From positions 1 through 9,105 of the forward strand of contig CAZJAD010000094.1 of assembly GCA_964543855.1 (NCBI GenBank): a DNA stretch of 9,105 bases, read 5' to 3'. Under the pieces are notes generated by a model. It did not search any database. It worked only from the letters and a program-made list of their open reading frames with translations, and had not been told where the DNA came from. The position numbers were made by a program, and so were the translations under genes. Shown piece after piece: positions 1 to 5,870 of this stretch. The stretch comes from CAZJAD01 sp964543855. GTDB lineage: Bacteria > Electryoneota > RPQS01 > DYHQ01. Each line of letters begins with the position of its first letter. Positions within the stretch are counted from its first letter, which is position 1.

Positions 1-647
1 TATGGAGCGAGGGCACAATGAGCGGAGCCCGTGACAGGGTCTTCATCAATGCCCGATTCCGGTACAAAAACGCGGGAGACAATATCCAGCCCGGGCGTCG
101 TCGCTTTGGCGGTGACGATCAAATGGCCAAGGCCCAGCGAATGCAGTGCATGAATATCGGGCGACAAGTCCCGCACCGCCTGCTCCGACTCAAGTTCCGC
201 AAGTTGCCAGTCCGCACTTGAGCTGTAGGAAACAGGAGTTGCGCCGAGCATGGGAATCGCATTCTGCGGAAAAACTGCCGGGCTCACACGAAGAGCGGGG
301 AAGTCGAGTTCGATCTTGTCGCCGACTCGGCGCGCGGTGAGACGACCCGAGCGTGTATGAAACTGCGCAACTGCATTCGATTGCAGTCTTCCTGATTCGA
401 AAAGGAAATGGGCGGAGGCGAGGGTTGCATGTCCACAAAGGCTGACCTCGACTGTCGGCGTGAACCAACGCAACCGATACCCATCTTCTTCCGGAAAGAT
501 AAACGCTGTCTCGGAAAGATTCATCTCCGCCGCGATTTGTTGCATCAGCTCATCGGGCAGCGCACGCTCGATAACGCACACTCCCGCCGGATTGCCAGCA
601 AACGGCTTGTCGGTGAAGGCGTCTATGGTGTGAAGCGTAAGGGGCAT
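1..647 (-). CDS. PhzF-family isomerase/epimerase-like protein, C-terminus cut off by window edge
   Basis: Reading leftward from the ATG at 645-647, 215 codons stay open to the window edge. Three PhzF-family hallmarks are visible: GNPAGVC near the N-terminus (residues 18-24), LSETAF (44-49) with the family's catalytic glutamate as E46, and the domain-two signature DPVTGSAHC (203-211), which is preceded by DE and is normally followed by a short C-terminal tail. Also present is TVEVSLCGHATLASA (65-79). The family includes PhzF of phenazine synthesis and many isomerases/epimerases of unknown substrate. No phenazine genes are nearby, so the substrate cannot be told. Roughly 50-80 residues are probably missing, judging by a usual length of 260-300. 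The start is preceded by GTAAGG only 3 nt away, a poor ribosome site. The gene is 48 nt downstream of acpS on the same strand, and that gap contains a small hairpin (CGCAC/GTGCG, 667-680). Family assignment is firm; function is not. Confidence 0.9.
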   Translation of the reverse strand, partial: MPLTLHTIDAFTDKPFAGNPAGVCVIERALPDELMQQIAAEMNLSETAFIFPEEDGYRLRWFTPTVEVSLCGHATLASAHFLFESGRLQSNAVAQFHTRSGRLTARRVGDKIELDFPALRVSPAVFPQNAIPMLGATPVSYSSSADWQLAELESEQAVRDLSPDIHALHSLGLGHLIVTAKATTPGLDIVSRVFVPESGIDEDPVTGSAHCALAP

Positions 648-695
648 AAACCTTACTCTATTTCAGCGCACTGCCGTGCGGCGCTACCGGAAATG

Positions 696-1100
696 TTACG
701 TGAAATCCGCAGGGAAAATTATTACAACGGCGGCGGCGGTCGTTCGTGTATGGGTAATACTGACGGAAAAGCGAAGCTGTTTCTGTGCCCACTTTCCGTG
801 CAGGCGGATTTGCGGCCTGTTGCCCGGCTTTGTGGTCACTTCGACATCTTTCCAGGCAAGATTCCGTCCGATCCCGGTGCCCAAAGCCTTGGCCGTTGCC
901 TCCTTGGCTGCGAACCGTGCCGCGAGCGACTGCTCGGGGAATGAACGCTTGCTGCAATCAGCCAGTTCCGCCTCTGTGAAAACGCGCTTTCTGAATCTCT
1001 CGCTCTTGGCCAACCGAGCGATGCGATCCACCTCGACCAAATCAATGCCGACGGAAGGGAAGCTGATGTGAGGCAGAGGCTTAGGGGTTCTCTCCTTCAT
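696..1100 (-). CDS. acpS: Holo-[acyl-carrier-protein] synthase AcpS
   Basis: AcpS transfers 4'-phosphopantetheine from coenzyme A to the serine of apo-acyl carrier protein, which activates ACP for fatty acid synthesis in the cytoplasm. The 134-residue product has the family pattern: VGIDLVEVDRI (residues 17-27, with the Mg-binding aspartate D20), ARFAAKEATAKALGTG (61-76, with K66 and the metal-binding E67), and a C-terminal SITHTRTTAAAVVI strand (114-127, H117). Family members are usually about 120-126 residues. The extra length is a 16-residue N-terminal extension, where most homologues begin only a few residues before GIDL. The start at 1100 is nevertheless supported because its ATG overlaps the stop of the upstream HAD gene in an ATGA junction, a typical sign of translational coupling. 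No methionine lies between this start and the conserved motif. phzF-like follows on the same strand. Confidence 0.95.
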   Translation of the reverse strand: MKERTPKPLPHISFPSVGIDLVEVDRIARLAKSERFRKRVFTEAELADCSKRSFPEQSLAARFAAKEATAKALGTGIGRNLAWKDVEVTTKPGNRPQIRLHGKWAQKQLRFSVSITHTRTTAAAVVIIFPADFT

Positions 1101-1822
1101 TTTCTGGCGGAGACCTTACTCCTGCGCGGTTCCACCGAGACCTCGTCTTGGAGCCGGTCTAAGATTTGTAGCAGCTCGCTCAAGTCGTTGATCTCGAAGT
1201 CGGCGCCGGACTCTTCGGTACCGAAGGTATCACCATATCGGGCAAAGACAGTGCGAATTCCAAGCTTCTTCGCACCCACCATATCCCGTTCGGGCCAGTC
1301 GCCGACCATAAGGACTTCCGACGGCTTCATCTTGAGAAGTTCCAGCGCGCGTTCAAACGGCCCCGGTGACGGCTTGCGCTCGCCGGTGTCCTCAAATGTG
1401 ATGACCGGATCGAAAACATGATGCAGATCGAGGTAGCACAGGCGCAACCAGACTTCTTTGCGCGGCGCATCCGAAATCACGGCCAGATTCAGTCCGCGTT
1501 TGAGCAGTTCGATGAGCGTATAGTTCACATGGGGATAGAGGACAAGCGCCGCTTCACGGGCACGACGATAGGCGACGATGCCGGCGGCGAGCCACTTTGG
1601 ATTGATCGAGCCAAACCGCTCCGAAAGAAACTGGTCAAAGACCTCCTGATATTCGATGCCGCGCACCTCGTAGGTTTCAAAGATGCGCGCCGTGGCCTCT
1701 TCTCGTGAGAGCGGCATTCCGGCATCGATCATGGCGCCTACGGCAGCTTCCACCGCGCTTGCCTTCATGCGCATGAAATCGAGCAGCGTATTATCGAGGT
1801 CGAACAGAATCCCGCGAATCAC
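1097..1822 (-). CDS. HAD-superfamily hydrolase (haloacid dehalogenase-like phosphatase)
   Basis: A 241-residue HAD hydrolase with all four motifs in order: motif I DLDNTLLD (nucleophile D8, acid/base D10), motif II VISDA (S117), motif III GERKPSPGPF (K150), and motif IV MVGDWPERDMVGAK (D175, D180). The helical cap between residues about 15 and 100 puts it in the C1-cap class, resembling the uncharacterised group of small phosphatases (TIGR02253-like). The substrate is unknown. The start codon is GTG, and a GGGG stretch 9 nt upstream is the only ribosome-site candidate. It is the first gene of the leftward operon and its stop overlaps the acpS start by four bases. A coupled HAD phosphatase could serve CoA or ACP metabolism, but that is inference from position only. 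The last 15 or so residues are charged and probably disordered. Confidence 0.92.
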   Translation of the reverse strand: MIRGILFDLDNTLLDFMRMKASAVEAAVGAMIDAGMPLSREEATARIFETYEVRGIEYQEVFDQFLSERFGSINPKWLAAGIVAYRRAREAALVLYPHVNYTLIELLKRGLNLAVISDAPRKEVWLRLCYLDLHHVFDPVITFEDTGERKPSPGPFERALELLKMKPSEVLMVGDWPERDMVGAKKLGIRTVFARYGDTFGTEESGADFEINDLSELLQILDRLQDEVSVEPRRSKVSARK

Positions 1823-1980
1823 GACAAATACCCCATATGAAACAACTGAACTTACAAAGATTTCAAATGAAATGCAAGTGTCCGTAGGCCCAACGAGGCA
1901 GGCCCGAGCGGCTGTCCTTCGCCTCGCAGTTCACTCGGTTTGACAATCTGGAAGGGGTTTGGTATATTGGAGTTTACGCT
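1823..1980. promoter_or_regulatory. Divergent intergenic region between HAD gene and TPM gene
   Basis: This 158-bp gap separates two outward-facing transcription units. The right half holds a near-consensus sigma70 promoter for the rightward unit. The left part (1823-1880) is AT-richer and must hold the promoter for the HAD-acpS-phzF unit. On the minus strand TTGCAT-17-TAAGTT is present there, but it matches the -10 consensus poorly. A short inverted repeat, ATTTCA-AA-TGAAAT (1860-1873), and a wider one, CGAGGC (1894-1899) / GCCTCG (1921-1926), could be operator or hairpin elements. No RNA gene or small ORF is convincing here. Confidence 0.5.
1940..1968 (+). promoter_or_regulatory. Strong sigma70-type promoter for TPM gene
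   Basis: A perfect -35 TTGACA (1940-1945), a 17-nt spacer and -10 TATATT (1963-1968) preceded by the extended -10 dinucleotide TG (1960-1961) form a near-consensus vegetative promoter facing right. Transcription would be expected to begin about 6-8 nt after the -10, near 1974-1976. That leaves only about 5-7 nt before the ATG at 1981. The GGAG that could serve as a ribosome site (1969-1972) would then lie upstream of the transcript start. Confidence 0.75.
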
Positions 1981-2333
1981 ATGATTCGATTCTTACGCAC
2001 AGGGCTGTTTGCGCTTGCTCTATCCGCAACGGCCACCATTATATGGGCACAGACTTTCCCCGCGCCGCAGGGATATGTCAGCGATTACGCTGGCGTCACT
2101 ACCGCCGACGAGCGTGCCCAGATCGAGGCGATCTGCAAAGAACTCGACGAGAAGACGGGAGCCCAGATTGCGGTGGCGGTCTTTCCGGACCTGGGGGGCG
2201 AAGACTACACGGACTACGCCGTTCGCCTGTTCGAGCACTGGAAAATCGGCCGGGCAGGCAAGGACAACGGCGTTTTAATCTTGAACGCGCTTGCCGAACG
2301 GAAAGTTCGCATTGAGGTTGGTTACGGATTGGA
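1981..2333 (+). CDS. TPM-domain (YgcG/Psb32-like) exported protein, 3' part lost in assembly gap
   Basis: The first 117 codons plus two bases of a TPM-domain (PF04536) protein. Residues 1-23 look like a signal peptide: charged start, hydrophobic run, small residue at -1 in IIWA|Q. The TPM domain follows: VSDYAGVTTADERAQIEA (33-50), KTGAQIAVAVFPDLGGEDY (58-76), then KIGRAGKDNGVLIL and KVRIEVGYGLE, where the sequence meets the Ns. Members act outside the cytoplasmic membrane. Plant TLP18.3/Psb32 is reported as an acid phosphatase, while the role of the bacterial YgcG type is unclear. The missing part should hold the rest of the domain and usually a membrane helix with a Gly-rich tail. These proteins often sit beside lemA, as here. 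The stop codon is not seen. Continuation of the frame beyond the Ns is chance and belongs to another gene. Confidence 0.9.
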
Positions 2334-2433
2334 NNNNNNNNNNNNNNNNNNNNNNNNNNNNNNNNNNNNNNNNNNNNNNNNNNNNNNNNNNNNNNNNNNN
2401 NNNNNNNNNNNNNNNNNNNNNNNNNNNNNNNNN
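2334..2433. other. Assembly gap of 100 N
   Basis: Exactly 100 undetermined bases. That number is the usual placeholder for a scaffold gap of unknown size, so the real missing sequence may be much longer or shorter. At least the 3' end of the TPM gene, an intergenic junction and the 5' end of the nucleotidyltransferase-like gene must lie in it, which needs more than 100 bp. One or more whole genes, for example a second TPM gene, could also be hidden. Confidence 0.97.
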
Positions 2434-3048
2434 GAGGCTCACGCCCACTCCGACATCAATCTCTTCATCCTCGTGCGTGACAGCGCTCCGGAGCAGCTTG
2501 TCGGGCTGCTTCAAGCTCTGCCCGCTTTGGCCAAGCGTGGGGTCGCGTCTCCGGTTCTGATGGGGGAAGACGGCTTTGCGGCCAGTCAAGATACTTACGC
2601 GCTCGAGTTTGTCGATATGGCAGCTTCGCGTCGCGTGCTGGCAGGGCGAGATCCCTTTGAAGAATTCGAACCGCAGTGGGACGGACTGCGCACGGAAATC
2701 GAGCGGGAACTCCGCACCAAGATGATGCAGCTCTATCGCCAGTGGTCCTTGAGCGAAGAAAAAACGGAAACGCTGAAGGCTTTGCTGCGTGGGAGTCTCT
2801 CTTCGTTCTTGGCGCTGCTGCGTGGTATTGTCGTTCTTGAGAAAAGGCAAGTTATGGCGATTCCTCACGAGCAGCTTCTGAAGGAAATCACCGGTCAGCG
2901 CGGTTTGGACCCAGCACAATGGCAGCGGTTCTGGCAGGTGGCCCGAGACCGTGCCAAGATGTCGGCGGACGACATGCGCTCTCTGTTCCGGAGCTACCTC
3001 GCAGAGATTCGAAAGCTGACCGCGTACATTGACAAGCTAACCGTCTGA
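2434..3048 (+). CDS. Nucleotidyltransferase-like protein (Pol-beta superfamily fold), 5' part lost in assembly gap
   Basis: The last 204 codons of a gene unrelated to TPM. It opens with EAHAHSDINLFILV, which matches the second half of the minimal nucleotidyltransferase motif (G-[GS]-x(9-13)-D-h-[DE]-h); the preceding GS is in the gap. The usual second acidic residue is replaced: D7-I8-N9 in post-gap numbering. This may mean the protein is inactive or belongs to a subgroup that tolerates Asn. After a short alpha/beta stretch with LEFVDMAASRRVLAGRDPFEEF (58-79), the remainder (about 85-204) is rich in helix-forming and charged residues. No signal peptide or membrane segment is seen in what remains. 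It lies 87 bp upstream of lemA on the same strand and is probably co-transcribed with it. The fold call is moderately sure; no substrate can be named. Confidence 0.72.
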   Translation, partial: EAHAHSDINLFILVRDSAPEQLVGLLQALPALAKRGVASPVLMGEDGFAASQDTYALEFVDMAASRRVLAGRDPFEEFEPQWDGLRTEIERELRTKMMQLYRQWSLSEEKTETLKALLRGSLSSFLALLRGIVVLEKRQVMAIPHEQLLKEITGQRGLDPAQWQRFWQVARDRAKMSADDMRSLFRSYLAEIRKLTAYIDKLTV

Positions 3049-3054
3049 TGGCGA

Positions 3055-3103
3055 CGCGGCTTGTCCTCGCTCTGAGCACACCACGAACCAGAGGGAAGCC
3101 GCG
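3055..3103 (+). promoter_or_regulatory. Long hairpin in the lemA leader
   Basis: CGCGGCTT (3055-3062) pairs perfectly with AAGCCGCG (3096-3103). The stem can extend inward with CCTC (3065-3068) and GAGG (3091-3094) across a small internal loop. It lies just after the nucleotidyltransferase stop and 21 nt before the lemA ribosome site. There is no T-tract, so it looks like an intercistronic RNA structure or attenuator-type element rather than a classical terminator. Confidence 0.4.
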
Positions 3104-3124
3104 CATTCGAAATTCCCATTCTGC

Positions 3125-3131
3125 AAAGGAG
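3125..3131 (+). promoter_or_regulatory. Ribosome binding site of lemA
   Basis: AAAGGAG ends 4 nt before the ATG at 3136 and fixes the lemA start. The N-terminal membrane segment begins directly after this start. Confidence 0.75.
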
Positions 3132-3135
3132 AAAA

Positions 3136-3705
3136 ATGAAAGCAGCGCTCATCGTTCTGCTGGTTATTGTCGGCATCGGCCTTCTGATTGCCTTCTGGAT
3201 TTACGGCACCTACAACAGCCTCGTCAACCTGGACGAGGAAACGAAGAAGGCCTTCGCTCAAGTTGAGGTCGTGATGCAGCGGCGCTTTGACCTGATTCCG
3301 AACCTCGTGGAAACGGTCAAAGGCTATGCGGCCCATGAACGCGAGGTTCTCATGGGCGTCACGGAAGCCCGCGCACGCGTGGGCCGAGCGCAAACGTTTG
3401 GGCAGCGCGTTGAGGCCCAAAATGAACTGACATCCGCACTGGGGAGATTGCTCGTCGTCGTGGAGAATTATCCCGACCTGAAGGCGAACCAGAACTTTCT
3501 ACAACTCCAGGATGAACTGGCGGGAACGGAGAATCGTATCAGTGTGGAGCGCCGCCGCTACAACGAGGCGGCCACGGAATACAACAAGAGAATTCGGCGG
3601 GTCCCGGCAAATATTGTGGCGGGGATGTTCGGGTTTGAGCGGGCGTCTCTTCTGGAAGCTCCCGCAGGCGCTGCTGAACCGCCCAAAGTGGACTTCTCAC
3701 AATAG
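3136..3705 (+). CDS. lemA: LemA family protein
   Basis: A 189-residue LemA-family (PF04011) protein. Residues 4-24 form a single N-terminal membrane helix. They are followed by the family core: YNSLVNLDEETKKAFAQVEV (26-45), the highly conserved QRRFDLIPNLVETVKGYAAHE (48-68), a helical region with NYPDLKANQNFLQLQDELAG (111-130), and TENRISVERRRYNEAATEYN (131-150). The tail is Pro/Ala-rich. Length and order are normal for the family. LemA proteins are membrane-anchored with a mostly helical soluble part; their biochemical role is not established. They commonly neighbour TPM-domain genes, which fits the TPM gene upstream. A strong hairpin follows the stop within 3 nt, so this is the last gene of the unit. 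Confidence 0.96.
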   Translation: MKAALIVLLVIVGIGLLIAFWIYGTYNSLVNLDEETKKAFAQVEVVMQRRFDLIPNLVETVKGYAAHEREVLMGVTEARARVGRAQTFGQRVEAQNELTSALGRLLVVVENYPDLKANQNFLQLQDELAGTENRISVERRRYNEAATEYNKRIRRVPANIVAGMFGFERASLLEAPAGAAEPPKVDFSQ

Positions 3706-3707
3706 AG

Positions 3708-3740
3708 AAAGCCGAGACCTCCCAGAGGGTCATCGGCTTT
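3708..3740. terminator. Hairpin terminator after lemA, likely bidirectional
   Basis: AAAGCCGA (3708-3715) pairs with TCGGCTTT (3733-3740). The stem continues with GACC (3716-3719) / GGTC (3728-3731) across a one-base bulge and closes an 8-nt loop. In both directions the stem ends in CTTT, giving a short U-run inside the stem but no long T-tract beyond it. It sits between lemA and the small convergent minus-strand gene, and that gene's stop codon (3730-3732) lies within the hairpin. Confidence 0.72.
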
Positions 3741-4005
3741 CAACCTCCGGCCTGCGTTTGCCGGTTTTGGGCTCGCGGTCTTCGGGTTGGCCAAGCTCGA
3801 CGATTTCGTTGGAGAATGTCGACATCACGCCGTTCAAGGGGTTCGTCACCATGAGTCGAAGCCAACTGTCGTTCTCGTCCGCACGCTTGGCAACCGGCAA
3901 TTGCGGCCGCTTTTCCTCATCCAGGCTCATATCTTTTCTCATCAACAACCGCATCAATCCTATCCCGACTATGGGCAAAGGGAATGCCAGCAGCTGACCA
4001 ATCAT
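3730..4005 (-). CDS. Small hypothetical protein with hydrophobic N-terminus
   Basis: A 91-codon frame fills almost all of the 298 bp between lemA and dnaG. No family is recognised. Residues 4-21 (LLAFPLPIVGIGLMRLL and flanks) are hydrophobic, like a short membrane segment or anchor. The rest is charged and hydrophilic, ending in a Lys/Arg/Glu-rich tail, which suggests a small membrane-anchored protein with a cytoplasmic tail. Codon choice resembles the neighbours. Its stop falls in the bidirectional terminator, as expected for a gene converging on lemA. Against it: there is no clear Shine-Dalgarno, its ATG (4003-4005) overlaps the dnaG ATG (4004-4006), and it could be a chance frame. Internal ATGs at residues 18, 22 and 26 are alternative starts but would lose the hydrophobic segment. 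Confidence 0.5.
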   Translation of the reverse strand: MIGQLLAFPLPIVGIGLMRLLMRKDMSLDEEKRPQLPVAKRADENDSWLRLMVTNPLNGVMSTFSNEIVELGQPEDREPKTGKRRPEVESR

Positions 4006-5821
4006 GCGATTGCCCCAAGAAACAATAGAAGAGATCCGGGAGGCGACGGACCTCGTCGCCCTGGTGGGTCAGTATGTCACCCTGCGCAAGAAGGGGCAGA
4101 ACTATTTTGGAATCTGCCCGTTCCACGAGGAGAAGACCCCGTCCTTCTCCGTCCATCCCGAGCGCCAAATTTTTCATTGCTTCGGCTGTGGGAAAGGAGG
4201 GAATGCATTCGGGTTCCTCATGGAAATAGAGAAACTGAGCTTTGTCGAAGCCGTTCGAACGCTGGCGCGAAAAGCAGGAATCACCCTCCCGCAGTACGAT
4301 GAGAGCACGGACGAGACTCCATCGGAAGCTCAGCTTCTTGCCAAGGTGAACGGCGTGGCGCGCGATTTCTTCCACCAGCAGCTTATGGCGCGCGCTTCGA
4401 GTGGAGCCCGGGAAGCCTACGAACACCTCACCGCACGAGGCTACGATTCGGAAATCATCACGCGATACATGATTGGTTATGCGCCGAGCGGTTGGGATGC
4501 TCTGGCCTCCCATGCGCGCGACAAAGGTTACGAGCCCGGCATTCTTGTTCGCGCAGGCCTGTTGAAAGAAGGCCGCGAGTCTGGTCGACCCTATGACGCC
4601 TTTCGCCACCGGCTGATGTTCCCTATCCGCAATCTGTCAGGACGGGTCGTGGCGTTCGGTGGGAGGCGGCTTTCGGAGGAATCGGATGAACCGGGTGGCG
4701 CGAAATACATCAATTCCCCCGAGACCGCCATCTACCACAAAGGCAAGGTGCTCTTCAGTCTCTGGGAATCGCGCAATGCTATTCGCAAGAGTGGCCGCGC
4801 GATTCTGGTCGAGGGCTACACCGACCTGATCACAGTAGCGGCAGCCGGTGTGGAGAATGCGGTTGCGTCTCTGGGAACTTCGCTGACTTCAGACCAAGCC
4901 AAGCTGCTGAGCCGCTTCGCATCTGAGGTCTTTGTCGTCTATGATGGGGATGTCGCCGGGCAGAATGCCGCACGCCGCGCGATTGATGTTCTCCTCAGTG
5001 GAGGTCTCTCGCCGCGTGTCGCTCTTTTGCCAGAAGGCCAAGACCCTGATAGTTTCGTGCGGTCCGACGGTGCAGAAGCTCTCTGGTCGCGGATAAATGA
5101 TGCCCTCGGCCCGGTTGAGTTCCAAATGCATCTTGCAAAGAAGAAAGGCGAGACAATCACGGCCGCTGCGCGAGTGGCTGCTGTGAAATCACTGCTCAAC
5201 ACGGCGAGGCAAATACCCAAACCGGTGGAAAGAGAGGTCTTCCTCCAGGAGATTTCCGTCAAAACGGGCGTGGGACTCGATGCGCTGCGACGCGAACTGC
5301 CCCGGCGTGATGTATCGTCCAAGTCAGCGCAGGAGACGCCCGCGTCCGGCTCCTTCAAGGTCCGGGGTGCAGCTTTGGAACTGGTGAAGCTGCTTGTGCG
5401 CTGCCCGGATTTGCGGCCGAGGATCTTAAGTGAATTCGATCCGCAGGAAATCGAGGACGATGCGCTGCGTCCCCTCACGCTGAAACTTGAGGAATTGAGC
5501 CTGGCCGAGACAGAGGAGCCGCCTGAGATGCTGCTCAACTATTTTCCGGAGAATCCGCTCCGGGATTTCATCACGCAGTGCCTCATGGAGCCTCCGCCCC
5601 ACGAAGATCCACACAAAGCCCAGGCAATCCTCGAGCAACTCGCGGAGGACTGTGTCCGCCGACTGAAACTTGAGAGGTTGCAGGCGGAAATTCGCGCCGA
5701 AAGGGACCGATTAACCCAAGCCGTCGCCCGCAGCGAGCCGACTAAGGACATTCTGGCAAATATCCAGAATTTGCGCCGCGAAGAACAAGCTATGAAAAAA
5801 GGCAAGAAGGAAGTATCTTGA
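4004..5821 (+). CDS. dnaG: DNA primase DnaG
   Basis: Primase makes the short RNA primers for leading and lagging strand synthesis and works with the replicative helicase. The 605-residue product has the standard order. The N-terminal CHC2 zinc finger has C38, H41, C59 and C62 in CPFH...CFGC. The catalytic core includes FRHRLMFPIRNLSGRVVAFGGR (200-221) and the conserved KYINSPET (234-241). A TOPRIM domain has E270 in LVEGYTD and D314/D316 in VVYDGDVAGQ for metal binding. The C-terminal part (about 455-600) is the helicase-interacting region; it ends in a Lys/Glu-rich helix and is poorly conserved, as usual. The start MRLPQETIEEIREATDLV fits the family, but no good ribosome site precedes it, and its ATG overlaps that of a possible divergent gene. 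It lies 49 nt upstream of hslV and is probably co-transcribed with it. Confidence 0.98.
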   Translation: MRLPQETIEEIREATDLVALVGQYVTLRKKGQNYFGICPFHEEKTPSFSVHPERQIFHCFGCGKGGNAFGFLMEIEKLSFVEAVRTLARKAGITLPQYDESTDETPSEAQLLAKVNGVARDFFHQQLMARASSGAREAYEHLTARGYDSEIITRYMIGYAPSGWDALASHARDKGYEPGILVRAGLLKEGRESGRPYDAFRHRLMFPIRNLSGRVVAFGGRRLSEESDEPGGAKYINSPETAIYHKGKVLFSLWESRNAIRKSGRAILVEGYTDLITVAAAGVENAVASLGTSLTSDQAKLLSRFASEVFVVYDGDVAGQNAARRAIDVLLSGGLSPRVALLPEGQDPDSFVRSDGAEALWSRINDALGPVEFQMHLAKKKGETITAAARVAAVKSLLNTARQIPKPVEREVFLQEISVKTGVGLDALRRELPRRDVSSKSAQETPASGSFKVRGAALELVKLLVRCPDLRPRILSEFDPQEIEDDALRPLTLKLEELSLAETEEPPEMLLNYFPENPLRDFITQCLMEPPPHEDPHKAQAILEQLAEDCVRRLKLERLQAEIRAERDRLTQAVARSEPTKDILANIQNLRREEQAMKKGKKEVS

Positions 5822-5870
5822 CCGAGGCGAAGAGTCAAATTCACAGAAGAGAATAGGGGACCGAGAGGAA

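Noticed and set aside
408..944. Plus-strand open frame of 178 codons across phzF-like and acpS
   Set aside because: It runs over two clear minus-strand genes with family motifs and has no recognisable content of its own.
1860..1873. Operator-like inverted repeat ATTTCA-AA-TGAAAT
   Set aside because: Short, AT-rich and single; chance occurrence is likely and no regulator gene is nearby.
2848..2871. R-x6-H pattern (RQVMAIPH) in the helical part of the nucleotidyltransferase-like protein, suggesting a HEPN toxin domain
   Set aside because: The spacing only loosely fits, the surrounding residues do not resemble HEPN proteins I know, and no paired toxin or antitoxin gene is visible; likely chance.
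1981..3048. A single 355-residue protein spanning the N gap
   Set aside because: The two sides belong to different families and the gap length is a placeholder; annotated as two partial genes.
3917..4609. Minus-strand open frame of 230 codons opposite the 5' part of dnaG
   Set aside because: Antisense shadow of conserved primase sequence, including the zinc-finger region.
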